From Nitrosovibrio sp. Nv6 (GTDB lineage: Bacteria > Pseudomonadota > Gammaproteobacteria > Burkholderiales > Nitrosomonadaceae), in the NCBI RefSeq assembly GCF_900110495.1, contig NZ_FODX01000001.1, positions 868,001 through 932,000 of the forward strand: a DNA stretch of 64,000 nt, written 5' to 3'. How positions within the stretch are numbered: position 1 is the first letter of the stretch; every line of letters starts with the position of its first letter. A model generated the notes under the pieces. That model ran no database searches. It had not been told where the DNA came from and saw only the letters and a program-made list of their open reading frames with translations. The translations under genes and the position numbers were made by a program. Positions 28,646 through 39,234 of the stretch are shown here, piece by piece.

Positions 28646-29584
28646 ATGATCACTGAAACGGATATTCATAGCGCAAAAATCCTGATTGTCGATGATCAGG
28701 AATCAAACGTCCAATTGCTGGAAGGCGTGCTGGCTGCCGCAAACTATACTTCCGTCAGCTCGACGATGGATCCACACCAGGTATATGACCTGCACCGGCA
28801 GAATCATTACGATCTGATCCTGCTCGATTTGAAAATGGCGGGCATGGACGGATTTCAGGTGCTGGATGCCCTGAAGGAGATTGAAGCGGATGGATACCTC
28901 TCAGTGCTGGTGGTTACCGCCAATCCGGACTGTAAACTACGCGCGCTTCAATCCGGGGCAAAGGATTTCGTCAGCAAACCTTTTGATATGGCCGAGGTGC
29001 TTGCACGCGTTCATAACCTGCTGGAAGTACGCCTCCTGCATCAGCGGGCGCGCAGTTATGCCAAGACTCAGGAATTCATGGCCTTGCACGATCCGTTGAC
29101 GGGGCTTGCCAACAGACGACTTCTGGAAGAAAGGGTCTCCCAGGCTATTATCCATGCAAAGAGGAACAGCAGCATAATGGCGGTCTTGTATCTGGATCTG
29201 GATGGGTTCAGGCAGATCAACAATACCTTGGGTCACGATGTGGGTGATCTGCTTCTGAAGCTCGTGGCAGCACGTCTGGTAGCGGCGGTGAGGCAGGAAG
29301 ACACCGCAGCACGCCTTGGCGGCGATGAATTTGTGATCGCAATGCCGCATGTGAGTAATATCGGCGGTGTGACCCTTGCGGCAGAAAAAATAATCAAGGC
29401 GCTATCGCAGCCCTATACTATTCAGGGGAACAATATCAGTCTGACCGCAAGCGCCGGTATCGGTCTTTATCCTGTCAATGGCAAAGATGTGAGGACGCTG
29501 TTGAAAAATGCAGATGCAGCTCTCTTGGATGCCAAGCAAGCGAACAAAAATACCTATAGAATTTCAGAGAGAGCATATTCATAA
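28646..29584 (+). CDS. Response regulator with GGDEF domain (diguanylate cyclase)
   Basis: Two-domain signalling protein. Receiver domain (about residues 8-130): ILIVDDQESNVQLLE with acidic Asp pair, phospho-acceptor Asp in LILLDLKMAGMDGFQ, the switch residues in VLVVTAN and Lys in FVSKPFD. GGDEF domain (about 150-310): HDPLTGLANRRLLEERV, intact ARLGGDEFVIA and an inhibitory RxxD site (RQED) five residues before it. It should make cyclic di-GMP under phosphorylation control. No cognate kinase adjoins; a paralogous REC protein follows. Confidence 0.9.
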   Translation: MITETDIHSAKILIVDDQESNVQLLEGVLAAANYTSVSSTMDPHQVYDLHRQNHYDLILLDLKMAGMDGFQVLDALKEIEADGYLSVLVVTANPDCKLRALQSGAKDFVSKPFDMAEVLARVHNLLEVRLLHQRARSYAKTQEFMALHDPLTGLANRRLLEERVSQAIIHAKRNSSIMAVLYLDLDGFRQINNTLGHDVGDLLLKLVAARLVAAVRQEDTAARLGGDEFVIAMPHVSNIGGVTLAAEKIIKALSQPYTIQGNNISLTASAGIGLYPVNGKDVRTLLKNADAALLDAKQANKNTYRISERAYS

Positions 29585-29872
29585 TGCCGAATTATATTTC
29601 CCGTAGGTTATCGCCGGCTCAATTTCTACTTGGGCTTGATAGTTCACGTCAATCATATAGGGAGAGGCCCACGTCACGCCTTACTCCCATTCAACAGCCT
29701 GTCATTTACCCCGAACGATGTACCGGAATGCGGTAGCTTTCTGTTATCGGGAAATATAATACAGCCAGTTACACAGAAATAACCGTTTTTACATATCATC
29801 TTTAGAACCAATGCGATATCTTTGTCAACTTGTAAAGAATTGATCAATTGCCAGTGAAACAGGACAAGAATA

Positions 29873-30709
29873 ATGATTAGCAAACCCGACATTCTTAACG
29901 CTAAGATCCTGATTGTTGATGATCAGGAAGCCAATGTCCGGCTGCTTGAGCAAATGCTGAGCGACGCGGGTTATACCCGTATTGCCTCGACAATGAATCC
30001 CCGCGACGTTAGTGGACTCTATCGCCGGAACCAATATGACCTGATTCTTCTCGACCTGCAAATGCCCGGCATGGATGGTTTTCAGGTATTGGAAGCCCTG
30101 AAGGAAATCGCGCCTGAAGACTATTTGCCGGTACTCGTGATCACAGCCCAGCCGGGCCATAAGCTCCGGGCGCTACAGGCTGGCGCAAAGGATTTTGTCA
30201 GCAAGCCATTTGATCTGATCGAAGTCCAGACACGTATCCACAACATGCTGGAAGTACGCCTGTTATACAAACAATTGGAGAATTACAATAAAAAACTGGA
30301 ACAGACCGTGGCCGAGCGAACCGCGGAATTACGAGAAAGCGAGGCGCGCTTTCGTCGCCTGACCGAATTGGCCTCTGACTGGTACTGGGAACAGGACGAA
30401 AAAGGCCACTTTACTAAAGTTTATGGGCCGGTCCTTGAAATGCTCGGAATCACAGTTGACAACTTGATGGGTGAGCCCATAGACCATAAAGCGCACTGGA
30501 ACAAGGCTGAATACAACGCATTCAAGGCAAATGTCGCGGCGAGACGGCCGTTTATCGATTTCGTTTACAGCCGGACCAAATCTGATGGGTCAGAACAATA
30601 TTTGATGGTTAGCGGCGAACCGATGTTCGATTCGTCTGGCCGTTTCACCGGCTATCGCGGGATAGGCAAAGATGTCACCGACAGTATGCGTTCCAAGCAA
30701 AATTCATGA
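29873..30709 (+). CDS. Response regulator with PAS domain, no output domain
   Basis: Receiver domain about 65 % identical by eye to the preceding protein (ILIVDDQEANVRLLEQML, LILLDLQMPGMDGFQVLEAL, FVSKPFDLIEVQTRIHNMLEVRLLY). A coiled-coil linker (about 132-158) leads to a PAS/PAC domain (LTELASDWYWEQDEKGHFTK to YRGIGKDVTD). The protein ends right after PAC at 278 aa, where relatives carry GGDEF, EAL or kinase parts. It may be a truncated cyclase or an adaptor. Its 3' end overlaps the convergent truB by 6 bp. Confidence 0.85.
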   Translation: MISKPDILNAKILIVDDQEANVRLLEQMLSDAGYTRIASTMNPRDVSGLYRRNQYDLILLDLQMPGMDGFQVLEALKEIAPEDYLPVLVITAQPGHKLRALQAGAKDFVSKPFDLIEVQTRIHNMLEVRLLYKQLENYNKKLEQTVAERTAELRESEARFRRLTELASDWYWEQDEKGHFTKVYGPVLEMLGITVDNLMGEPIDHKAHWNKAEYNAFKANVAARRPFIDFVYSRTKSDGSEQYLMVSGEPMFDSSGRFTGYRGIGKDVTDSMRSKQNS

Positions 30710-31666
30710 CAACGATGCCGACATGAGTCTTTTGGGAATTATTTCGCCGCCTCCAGTCATTTCTCCCAGCCCTAAAAAACGATTTTCCTGATCGTACAAT
30801 CGAATCTTTTGTCCCTCCTGCAAGCTGTCCGTAGAGAAGTAGCTTCCGATCGTTCGTCCTTGTAGCAAAGATATCACTGCTGCGGCGTCCAGCGTAGCGG
30901 CGGGACAACCTCGCATGAGAGTATCAGCGGGAAGGAGGCAGCGGTCCCGCTGCGGCAAGGACATAGCTTCAAGCGCATCGAGCGTATAGGTATGCGACAA
31001 GTCGAAACCATCCAGAATGCTCCGGCGCAAAAAGGTAAGATATGCCCCACCACATCCGAGCGCCTTGCCTATATCTTCAGCTAGCGTACGAATATAAGTA
31101 CCAGTACCGCACTTGACCAGGATGCGCATTTCGTTACCCTCAAGCGAGTCGATATGCAAATCGTGTATAAAGGCATCACGCGGCTGCCGTTCGATTTCCA
31201 CCCCTTCCCTGGCGTACGCATACATGGGTTTTCCCCGATGCTTCAGCGCGCTGTACATAGGCGGGACCTGCTTGATTGCGCCGGTAAAGCTCGCTAGCAC
31301 TGCTTCAATCTGTGGCAGCGAAAATTTCAAATAACGGGGCTCTATTTGGCTCGCAACTGAAATTTCACCCTCGGCGTCCCCAGTGGTACTGATATAGCCC
31401 AGTCTCAGCGTCGCTTCATATGTCTTGTCCGCGCCAAGCAGCGCCCACGAAAACTTCGTGGCTTCACCGAAGCAAATTGGCAGCAGTCCGGTTGCCATCG
31501 GGTCTAACGTGCCGGTATGGCCCGCCTTGCGCGCAGCAAAGATGCGTTTGGCAATTTGTAACGCGTTATTGGACGAGATACCGGAAGGCTTGTCGAGCAG
31601 CAGAACGCCACTAATCTCTCGTTTGACGAGTTTGGGCTTTAAAACTTGCAGATTCAATATGGGCAC
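30704..31666 (-). CDS. truB: tRNA pseudouridine(55) synthase
   Basis: Makes pseudouridine 55 in the T-loop of tRNAs. Signatures are GVLLLDKPSGISSNNALQIA, the catalytic Asp in KAGHTGTLDPMATGLLPICFG, ALKHRGKPMYAYAREG and a C-terminal PUA-like domain. 320 aa. It is the last gene of the rimP-nusA-infB-rbfA-truB series, 27 bp after rbfA. Confidence 0.95.
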   Translation of the reverse strand: MPILNLQVLKPKLVKREISGVLLLDKPSGISSNNALQIAKRIFAARKAGHTGTLDPMATGLLPICFGEATKFSWALLGADKTYEATLRLGYISTTGDAEGEISVASQIEPRYLKFSLPQIEAVLASFTGAIKQVPPMYSALKHRGKPMYAYAREGVEIERQPRDAFIHDLHIDSLEGNEMRILVKCGTGTYIRTLAEDIGKALGCGGAYLTFLRRSILDGFDLSHTYTLDALEAMSLPQRDRCLLPADTLMRGCPAATLDAAAVISLLQGRTIGSYFSTDSLQEGQKIRLYDQENRFLGLGEMTGGGEIIPKRLMSASLS

Positions 31667-31693
31667 TGAACGGCGAACTGAACCGTCGGCAGA

Positions 31694-32074
31694 TCAACTA
31701 TCATCCGGATCTTTTGCAGGGCTCTCCAGCGCAACGGCTTCATCTATCAGTTGTGATAGACGCACGCCGCGCTCTATTGATTCGTCATAGATGAAATGGA
31801 GTTGCGGTACAACCCGGAGCTTCAATCGATGCAACAGATGACTACGTAAAAATCCAGCCGCATGTTCCAACCCTTTCGCAGTGAGAAAATTGTCGCTTTC
31901 GCTACGTAGCGTCGTATAAAAAACTTTGGCGTGCGTATAATCGTGACTAACCTCAACGCCGGTTAAAGTAATCATGCCAATACGAGGATCCTTCAATTCG
32001 TTGCGGATCAGGTCAGCCAGCTCACGCTGAATCTGGTCGGCAATACGCAACGAACGAGAATAATCTTTAGGCAT
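31694..32074 (-). CDS. rbfA: Ribosome-binding factor A
   Basis: Small KH-like protein that helps mature the 16S rRNA 5' end and supports 30S assembly in the cold. Family text: SRSLRIADQIQRELADLIRNELKDPRIGMITLTGVEVSHDYTHAKVFY, continuing to LRSHLLHRLKLRVVPQLHFIYDES. 126 aa. It lies 23 bp after infB. Confidence 0.95.
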   Translation of the reverse strand: MPKDYSRSLRIADQIQRELADLIRNELKDPRIGMITLTGVEVSHDYTHAKVFYTTLRSESDNFLTAKGLEHAAGFLRSHLLHRLKLRVVPQLHFIYDESIERGVRLSQLIDEAVALESPAKDPDDS

Positions 32075-32097
32075 AACGGACCCTATAGGCCCCGTAG

Positions 32098-34719
32098 TTA
32101 CAAGCTGCGTGCAACTTCGACGATTTCATACGTTTCAAGTTGGTCGCCCACCTGAATATCATTAAAGTTCTTCAGCGACAAGCCACATTCAAAGCCCGCC
32201 CTTACCTCTTTCACGTCGTCCTTGAAGCGCTTCAGCGACTCAAGCTCGCCAGTATGAATTACCTCGCCGTTACGTATCAGCCTTACCAGCGAGCCCCGCT
32301 TGACGATACCCTCCTGTACAAGGCAACCAGCCACCGCCCCCACTTTGGAAATACGGAATACTTCACGAATTTCCACCAATCCGGTGATATTCTCCTTGCG
32401 ATCCGGCGCCATCATGCCCGATAGGGCTGCTTTGATTTCGTCTACAGCCTCGTAAATGATGCTGTAATAACGCACATCCACTCCGGTAGAACTGATGAGC
32501 TTACGGGCAACTGCATCGGCTCGACTATTGAATCCGATCACAACAGCTTTCGACGCCAGCGCCAAATTAATATCGGATTCGGTAATCGCACCCACGCCGC
32601 TGTGGATAATGTTAACTCTGACCTCATCGGTAGAAAGCCGTTGAAGTGCATGCGCCAGCGCCTCATAAGACCCCTGAACATCGGCCTTGATGATGAGCGC
32701 AAGCACTTTGACCTCGCCTTTCTGTTCGAACACGTTTTCCAGCTTGGCTGCCTGCTGTTTGGCAAGCTTTACGTCCCGGAACTTGCCTTGACGGAACAGC
32801 GCAATTTCACGGGCTTTACGCTCATCCGTCAATGCCACTACGGCTTCACCAGCCACTGGGACTTCTGATAAACCCTGGATTTCGACCGGAATCGAAGGCC
32901 CCGCCTGCTCCACTGGTTTGCCGGTCTCGTCGAGCATCGCCCGCACTCGGCCAAATACTGCGCCTGCCAGCAAGATATCGCCGCGCTTCAACGTTCCAGA
33001 CTGTACAAGTATCGTTGCCACCGGGCCTCTGCCCTTATCAAGACGGGATTCGATGACAATACCTCTGGCGGGCGCATCTTTTGCCGCCCCGAGTTCCAGC
33101 ACTTCAGCCTGAAGCAGAACGCTTTCCAGAAGTGCGTCGATACCCTGTCCAGTCTTGGCGGAGACCTCGACGAACATGGTGTCGCCACCCCAGTCTTCCG
33201 GCACCACTTCCTGCGTCACCAGTTCCTGTCTGATGCGTTCGGGATTAGCTTCTGGCTTGTCTATTTTTGTCATTGCCACCACGATTGGCACTTTGGCGGC
33301 CTTGGCGTGATGTATGGCCTCGATTGTTTGAGGCATAACACCGTCATCGGCCGCCACCACCAATATGACCAGATCGGTAACCTTTGCGCCCCGAGCGCGC
33401 ATGGCTGTAAACGCTTCATGGCCGGGCGTATCCAGAAACGTGACCATTCCTCTTTCGGTTTCCACGTGGTAGGCGCCAATATGCTGGGTGATGCCGCCTG
33501 CTTCTCCACTTGCCACTCGGGTACGGCGTATGTAATCAAGAAGCGAGGTTTTCCCGTGATCGACGTGCCCCATCACGGTGACTACCGGCGCACGCGGCTC
33601 TGTCTTGAATTCCGCTCCCGGTAATTCCGTATCCGCCAGAAAGGACTCGGGACTGTCCAGCGCGGCGTATTTGGCCACATGGCCCAGTTCCTCCACCACG
33701 ATCATTGCCGTTTCCTGGTCCAGCATTTGATTGATGGTTACCATGTTTCCCATTTTCATCAGCGCCTTGATAACTTCCGCGGCCTTGATTGACATTTTCT
33801 GGGCTAGCGCCCCGACGGAAATGGTCTCCGGTACCATGACTTCATGCACAACCGGCTCTGTCGGCACGGAAAAACTATGGGCGCCCTGGTCTTCGGCCGA
33901 GGGTCTACCGTGTTTATCCCTGCGTGTGCGCCATCCTTTCACGCTCGATAAATCGCCGCGCGCCTTGAGTCCGCGTTTGTCGGTCCTTTCGTCTTTCCAG
34001 ACTACCTGCTTGGCCTGCTTCTTTTTCTTTTCGGCCTTGGCCGCCTTGTCTTCCGGCTTGACCACCGGTTTGTGCAAAGTGCCCTCGGTTGGAACAGGCT
34101 GGGGCTGAGCCGTTTCCGTTACGGGAGCTACCGGTGGGGTAGCGGCAGGTGCAACGGCAGGTGCAGGTTCAGCAGGAGCCGCAGGTTCACCCACCGCCGC
34201 AACCGGTTCTTCCTTGACATCAGCCACGGGCTTTTGCCGCTGCTTCTTTTCCCTGAGTTCCGCGGTCTGCCGTGCAATCAATTCGGCCTGTTTTCTTGCT
34301 TCCTCTTCACGCAATGCCTGCTCCGCGGCATCTATGACCGGGGCGCGAACCGGAACGGCCGTGGAAGGAACAGAAGGCGCTGCGGCTGCGGGTTCGATCG
34401 TCTTGCTCGCGGCTGTTGTCAGGTCGCCTTTTACAAATACGCGCTTTTTGCGCACCTCCACCTGAATACTGCGGGGTCTGCCGGTACTATCCGACTTCTT
34501 GATTTCAGAAGTCTGGCGGCGCGGGAGGGAAATTTTGCCTTTTTCCTCTTTAGCGCCATGAATTTTTCGCAGATAATCAAGAAGCTGCGTTTTATCCTTC
34601 TCCGTCAAACTATCCTCAGTCAGATGCTTGGATACCCCCGCAGCCTGCAGCTGTTCCAGTAGTACTGCTGGAAGCACACCCAGTTCACTAGCGAATTGTT
34701 CTACATTCATTTGAGACAT
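32098..34719 (-). CDS. infB: Translation initiation factor IF-2
   Basis: GTPase that brings fMet-tRNA to the 30S subunit. It has an N-terminal IF2-N module ([21 protein letters not shown]), a long Ala/Pro/Lys/Glu-rich linker (about 60-290), then the G domain: G1 [12 protein letters not shown]3 DTPGHEAF, G4 TKID in [14 protein letters not shown], and domains II-IV to the C2 end [16 protein letters not shown]. 873 aa. Oddity: the G4 motif is TKID where IF-2 normally has NKID; TKxD occurs in other GTPases, so function is probably kept. Confidence 0.96.
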   Translation of the reverse strand: MSQMNVEQFASELGVLPAVLLEQLQAAGVSKHLTEDSLTEKDKTQLLDYLRKIHGAKEEKGKISLPRRQTSEIKKSDSTGRPRSIQVEVRKKRVFVKGDLTTAASKTIEPAAAAPSVPSTAVPVRAPVIDAAEQALREEEARKQAELIARQTAELREKKQRQKPVADVKEEPVAAVGEPAAPAEPAPAVAPAATPPVAPVTETAQPQPVPTEGTLHKPVVKPEDKAAKAEKKKKQAKQVVWKDERTDKRGLKARGDLSSVKGWRTRRDKHGRPSAEDQGAHSFSVPTEPVVHEVMVPETISVGALAQKMSIKAAEVIKALMKMGNMVTINQMLDQETAMIVVEELGHVAKYAALDSPESFLADTELPGAEFKTEPRAPVVTVMGHVDHGKTSLLDYIRRTRVASGEAGGITQHIGAYHVETERGMVTFLDTPGHEAFTAMRARGAKVTDLVILVVAADDGVMPQTIEAIHHAKAAKVPIVVAMTKIDKPEANPERIRQELVTQEVVPEDWGGDTMFVEVSAKTGQGIDALLESVLLQAEVLELGAAKDAPARGIVIESRLDKGRGPVATILVQSGTLKRGDILLAGAVFGRVRAMLDETGKPVEQAGPSIPVEIQGLSEVPVAGEAVVALTDERKAREIALFRQGKFRDVKLAKQQAAKLENVFEQKGEVKVLALIIKADVQGSYEALAHALQRLSTDEVRVNIIHSGVGAITESDINLALASKAVVIGFNSRADAVARKLISSTGVDVRYYSIIYEAVDEIKAALSGMMAPDRKENITGLVEIREVFRISKVGAVAGCLVQEGIVKRGSLVRLIRNGEVIHTGELESLKRFKDDVKEVRAGFECGLSLKNFNDIQVGDQLETYEIVEVARSL

Positions 34720-34737
34720 TGATAACCTTTAAATAAC

Positions 34738-36225
34738 CTATGCTTTATCCGCAGAGGCAAACCACGGCGCGCGCGCCGTCATGATCAATTGCCTGGCTCG
34801 TTCGGCGTCCATCTCGACCATCTCAACGAGATCATCCACTGCCAGGTCGGCAAGGTCTTCCTGAGTATTCACCCCTTTAGCCGCAAGTTCCCGCGCAGTG
34901 TGGCCATCCATACCTTCGAGCGAAAGCAGGTCTTCTGCTATATGCTCTACTTTTTCTTCACTGACGATCGCCTCGGTCAGAAGAGCGTTACGAGCCCGAG
35001 TACGAAGTTCATTGACGGTTTGCTCGTCAAATGCCTCGATTTCCAGCATTTCGCTGAGCGGCACGTAAGCCACTTCTTCCAGAGTCGTAAAACCTTCCTG
35101 TACCAGGATATCCGCCACTTCCTCATCCACATCAAGTTTTTCCATGAAGAGCTGACGAAGAACGGAAAATTCTTCTTCATTTTTTGCCTGTGACTCTTCC
35201 ATTGTCATGATATTGAGCTCCCAACCTGTCAACTCTGAGGCAAGCCGGACATTCTGGCCCCCGCGCCCAATGGCCTGGGCCAGGTTGTCCTCGTCCACCA
35301 CGATGTCCATGCTGTGTTTTTCCTCATCCACCAGGATACTGCTGATTTCGGCAGGGGCCAATGCATTGATCACGAATGTGGCAGGGTCATCCGACCACAA
35401 AATGATATCCACCCTTTCTCCTGCCAACTCACCCGTCACCGCCTGTACCCTGGAACCTCGCATACCGACACAGGTACCAATCGGGTCAACACGTTGATCG
35501 TTTGACTTGACCGCAATCTTGGCACGCGAACCCGGATCCCTTGCCGCGACCTTGATCTCCAGCAGGCCTTCCTCGATCTCCGGCACTTCCAGTTCGAACA
35601 GCTTTATCAGAAACTCCGGTGCAATCCGCGACAATATCAACTGCGGACCCCGTGCGTTTCGGTCGATCTTGTACAGATAGGCACGCACACGATCGCCGAC
35701 CCGCAGGTTTTCCTTGGGAATCATCTGGTCACGGGGCAAAGCAGCTTCAACCCTTCCGGATTCGATGATCGCGTTACCGCGTTCCATGCGCTTGATGGTC
35801 CCCGTGACCATGTATTCTTTGCGCTCGAGAAAATCGTTCAGGATCTGCTCCCGTTCCGCATCCCTTATTTTCTGGAATATCACCTGCTTCGCAGCCTGGG
35901 CGCCAATGCGTCCAAACTCCAACGGTTCCAGCACCTCTTCGACGAAGTCATCCAGATTGATTTCCGGATCGCGCTGCCGCGCCTCGCTCAACGGAATTTG
36001 ACGGGCAAGGTCCTCAACTGCATCATCCGCCACCACCTGCCAACGCCGCAACGACTGATAATCACCCGTCTCGTGGTCAATCGACACGCGCACATCAGCG
36101 TCCTCGTGAAAACGCTTTTTTGTAGCGGATGCCAACGCCAGTTCGAGTGCGACAAAAACAATGTCCTTCTCGACATTCTTTTCGCGCGCCAGCGCATCCA
36201 CCAATAGCAAAACCTCGCGGGTCAT
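34738..36225 (-). CDS. nusA: Transcription elongation/antitermination factor NusA
   Basis: RNA-polymerase-binding factor for pausing, termination and antitermination. ATG 36225 ([20 protein letters not shown]) follows GGAGGTAAC; a start five codons earlier is poorer. Order: N-terminal RNAP-binding domain, S1 (about 135-200, [20 protein letters not shown]), KH1/KH2 ([41 protein letters not shown]) and two C-terminal acidic HhH repeats (from about 365). 495 aa, the same length as E. coli NusA. It sits between rimP and infB. Confidence 0.96.
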   Translation of the reverse strand: MTREVLLLVDALAREKNVEKDIVFVALELALASATKKRFHEDADVRVSIDHETGDYQSLRRWQVVADDAVEDLARQIPLSEARQRDPEINLDDFVEEVLEPLEFGRIGAQAAKQVIFQKIRDAEREQILNDFLERKEYMVTGTIKRMERGNAIIESGRVEAALPRDQMIPKENLRVGDRVRAYLYKIDRNARGPQLILSRIAPEFLIKLFELEVPEIEEGLLEIKVAARDPGSRAKIAVKSNDQRVDPIGTCVGMRGSRVQAVTGELAGERVDIILWSDDPATFVINALAPAEISSILVDEEKHSMDIVVDEDNLAQAIGRGGQNVRLASELTGWELNIMTMEESQAKNEEEFSVLRQLFMEKLDVDEEVADILVQEGFTTLEEVAYVPLSEMLEIEAFDEQTVNELRTRARNALLTEAIVSEEKVEHIAEDLLSLEGMDGHTARELAAKGVNTQEDLADLAVDDLVEMVEMDAERARQLIMTARAPWFASADKA

Positions 36226-36252
36226 GTTACCTCCAGCCAATTCCTCGGATAA

Positions 36253-36681
36253 TTACAATTTTGGAACCAGACGAACCTTCTCAAGATTATTCAACTCGAG
36301 ATCAAGCATTTTTCCGTCTACTTCCAGCTTCAACACGCCATCATTCACTTCACGCAGGATTCCGACAAAATTCCTCTGACCCTGTAACCCTACACGCAAC
36401 CTCAGTTTAACCGACTCTCCCGCAAAACGGATGAAATCCGAAGCCTTTTTCAGTGGCCGGTCCAAGCCGGGAGACGATACTTCCAGCCGATCGTAGTCGA
36501 TGTTCTCAACCGCAAGCAACCGGCTCAGATGATTACTGACTGCGACACAATCATCTACACCGACGCCGTCGGGCTTGTCAATAAACACCCGCAACAGTCT
36601 CCCTCGGGATGACCGCTCCACTTCAACCAGCTCGTAGCCCAGTCCCGCCAGAGTCGAGTCGAGTAACTCATACAGATCCAT
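36253..36681 (-). CDS. rimP: Ribosome maturation factor RimP
   Basis: Needed for 30S subunit assembly. N-terminal KH-like half: [42 protein letters not shown]. Then the signature [18 protein letters not shown] and the C-terminal SH3-like half ([20 protein letters not shown]). 142 aa. It is the first gene of the nusA operon; a leader hairpin lies 13 bp upstream. Confidence 0.94.
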   Translation of the reverse strand: MDLYELLDSTLAGLGYELVEVERSSRGRLLRVFIDKPDGVGVDDCVAVSNHLSRLLAVENIDYDRLEVSSPGLDRPLKKASDFIRFAGESVKLRLRVGLQGQRNFVGILREVNDGVLKLEVDGKMLDLELNNLEKVRLVPKL

Positions 36682-36693
36682 AGCATCGACACA

Positions 36694-36721
36694 AACAAAA
36701 AATGGGCTAAAAAGAGCCCAT
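36694..36721 (-). terminator. Terminator-like hairpin just before rimP
   Basis: Minus strand: ATGGGCT - CTTTTT - AGCCCAT followed by TTTTTTG. It lies 13-40 bp upstream of the rimP start, with no gene directly upstream on this strand, so it could attenuate the rimP-nusA-infB operon (NusA feedback is known in E. coli). Confidence 0.6.
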
Positions 36722-37240
36722 AGTCGGCGGCTATTTTAGCAAAAATTTATAATTAATGAAACAGATGCTTGTCAGGAAACTCGCTGCTCGAGCCACGGCG
36801 AACATAAGAATGCATCCCACAAATTTTCAGGGCGCTCCCTCTGCCAGGCTTCTGGCGAAGGATGGCCATCACCATTTGTATCCGCTTCCTTCACTGTTTG
36901 GGCATCCAAGCGCGAAGTACCCTGACGCCCCTGTCGAAAATATGGAAACGTTATTCCTACTACTAAGAGGCTCATAATCATAAATGGTTGCGTTAGCCGA
37001 TGCTTTTCGGGCTACCTTTCAGGCTCCGCTCGCTACCAAGACTGTCGCAAACCCGGTTCGAAGCCAACTGCGGCGTAAAATCTGCTGCCCGGGGTTTGCC
37101 CAGATTATTCATGCCTCCTATCCATGCCTCTCGTGTGCTACATGTAGTCCACTTCCATATGGCCTGATGCAATTTTCATGCAGGGAATCTCCCAGTGATA
37201 CAATTTCACGATTCTCAAAAATAATTAACCGGAGGGTACC
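36722..37240. other. Divergent intergenic region, rimP/acs
   Basis: 519 bp without a supported gene; it should hold both promoters. A 69-codon minus frame (36772-36981) has a weak EF-hand-like string but no RBS. GATACAAT at 37195-37202 is a possible acs -10. Confidence 0.55.
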
Positions 37241-39208
37241 GTGGCCACGATCAAGTCGATCTTGCATGAAACTCGCATATTTCCGCCCGACGGGGCATTC
37301 ATTGGACAAGCTAACGTGCCCGGCATGGAAACTTACCATGCCCTCTGCGCGGAAGCTGAAAAAGATCTTCCCGCGTTCTGGGGCAAACTGGCGAGAGAAC
37401 ATATATTGTGGCACAAACCCTTTACTCGGGTGCTGGATGAAACAAATCATCCCTTTCTAAAGTGGTTTGATGACGGGGACCTGAACGTTTCTTATAACTG
37501 TCTCGACCGCCATCTCGCCACTCAGCCGGACAAAACCGCAATCGTTTTCGAGGCGGATGACGGGGCCATTACCCGTTCCACCTATCGCGATCTCCATCGC
37601 CGGGTATGTCAGTTTGCCAACGGGCTCAAGGCGCTGGGTATCAGGAAAGGCGACCGTGTCGTTATCTACATGCCGATGAGCATTGAAGCCGTGGTAGCAA
37701 TGCAAAGCTGCGCCCGCATTGGCGCCACTCATTCAGTGGTATTTGGCGGCTTCTCCGCCAAGAGCTTGCACGAACGGATTCTCAACGCAGGAGCAGTGGC
37801 TGTTATCACCGCGGACGAGCAGTGGCGCGGCGGCAAGATTAACCACTTAAAAGCCGTGGTGGATGAAGCGCTTGCAAAGGGGGAAACTGATTCGGTGAAA
37901 TCCGTTGTAGTCTACAAACGTGGTGACGGCAGCGCGCAGTTGCAGGGCTCGCGCGACGTCTGGTGGCACGAGTTGACCCGGGACCAGAATGATACCTGCG
38001 AGCCGGAATGGATTAATGCCGAACATCCGTTGTTCACGCTGTACACCTCTGGTTCCACCGGTCATCCAAAGGGTGTACAGCACTCGTCCGCGGGTTATCT
38101 GCTCGGCGCAATCACGAGCATGAAATGGGTTTTCGATTACAAACCCACCGATGTTTTCTGGTGTACAGCCGATGTGGGTTGGGTTACCGGACATAGCTAT
38201 GTTACGTACGGTCCATTGGCCCTAGGGGCTACACAGGTCATCTTCGAAGGTGTTCCCACCTATCCCGACGCCGGCCGCTTCTGGAAAATGATACAGGACC
38301 ATCGGGTTACGGTGTTTTACACCGCGCCGACCGCAATTCGGTCGCTTATAAAACTCGGACCGGATTTTCCGGAAAAATACGATCTCTCATCATTACGCCT
38401 GCTAGGGTCGGTGGGCGAACCAATCAATCCGGAAGCATGGATGTGGTACTACACCGTCGTTGGTCAATCCCGCTGTCCCGTAGTGGATACTTGGTGGCAG
38501 ACCGAGACCGGCTCTCACATGATCGCTCCCCTGCCCGGGGCCGTACCGCTCAAGCCCGGCTCCTGCACTTTGCCATTGCCCGGCATTGTGGCCGCAGTCG
38601 TGGACGAAGCGGGACAAGACATACCTGACGGCAAGGGAGGTTTTCTTGTCATTAAACGTCCGTTTCCCTCCCTGGCGCGCACACTGTGGGGCGAACCGGA
38701 GCGTTTCAGGAAAACATATTTCCCCGAAGAGCTTGGCGGGAAGTATTACCTGGCGGGCGATTCGGCCAATCGCGATTCCGACGGCTATTTCTGGATCATG
38801 GGACGCGTTGACGACGTGCTTACTGTCTCCGGCCATCGTTTGGGAACCATGGAAATCGAATCAGCGCTGGTCGCTAGCCCCCTGGTCGCGGAAGCGGCAG
38901 TGGTCGGCAAACCCGACGAGATCAAAACCGAAGCAATAGTCGCGTTCGTGGTGCTCAAGGGCGCACGTCCGCAAGGCGAGAGCGCTCACGATATCGCGGC
39001 AGAATTGCGTAACTGGGTGTCGACGGAAATCGGTCCCATTGCCAGACCTGATGAGATCCGCTTTGGCGACAATCTTCCCAAAACCCGATCCGGTAAAATC
39101 ATGCGGCGCCTGCTGCGCACCTTGGCCAGGGGCGAGGAACTGACCCAGGATATTTCTACACTGGAAAACCCCGCAATTCTCGATCAACTGAAGCAACCGA
39201 TAGCATAA
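37241..39208 (+). CDS. acs: Acetyl-CoA synthetase, AMP-forming
   Basis: Activates acetate to acetyl-CoA with ATP through acetyl-AMP. GTG start after GGAGGGTACC. Adenylate-forming signatures: [20 protein letters not shown] (P-loop), [36 protein letters not shown] (acetate pocket Trp), [18 protein letters not shown] and the C-terminal catalytic Lys in [15 protein letters not shown], the site normally acetylated by Pat. 655 aa is full length. An MBL hydrolase gene follows 26 bp later. Confidence 0.96.
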   Translation: MATIKSILHETRIFPPDGAFIGQANVPGMETYHALCAEAEKDLPAFWGKLAREHILWHKPFTRVLDETNHPFLKWFDDGDLNVSYNCLDRHLATQPDKTAIVFEADDGAITRSTYRDLHRRVCQFANGLKALGIRKGDRVVIYMPMSIEAVVAMQSCARIGATHSVVFGGFSAKSLHERILNAGAVAVITADEQWRGGKINHLKAVVDEALAKGETDSVKSVVVYKRGDGSAQLQGSRDVWWHELTRDQNDTCEPEWINAEHPLFTLYTSGSTGHPKGVQHSSAGYLLGAITSMKWVFDYKPTDVFWCTADVGWVTGHSYVTYGPLALGATQVIFEGVPTYPDAGRFWKMIQDHRVTVFYTAPTAIRSLIKLGPDFPEKYDLSSLRLLGSVGEPINPEAWMWYYTVVGQSRCPVVDTWWQTETGSHMIAPLPGAVPLKPGSCTLPLPGIVAAVVDEAGQDIPDGKGGFLVIKRPFPSLARTLWGEPERFRKTYFPEELGGKYYLAGDSANRDSDGYFWIMGRVDDVLTVSGHRLGTMEIESALVASPLVAEAAVVGKPDEIKTEAIVAFVVLKGARPQGESAHDIAAELRNWVSTEIGPIARPDEIRFGDNLPKTRSGKIMRRLLRTLARGEELTQDISTLENPAILDQLKQPIA

Positions 39209-39234
39209 TTCCTGAAATCAGACCTTATTGTTTT

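Noticed and set aside
34072..34662. 196-codon frame opposite the infB linker
   Set aside because: Mirror of the Ala/Pro-rich IF-2 linker; Arg/Gly/Cys-rich composition typical of antisense artefacts.
36772..36981. 69-codon minus frame with EF-hand-like ADTNGDGHPSPEAW
   Set aside because: The loop lacks a hydrophobic residue at position 8 and the Glu at position 12; no RBS, and the frame sits in the divergent promoter region.
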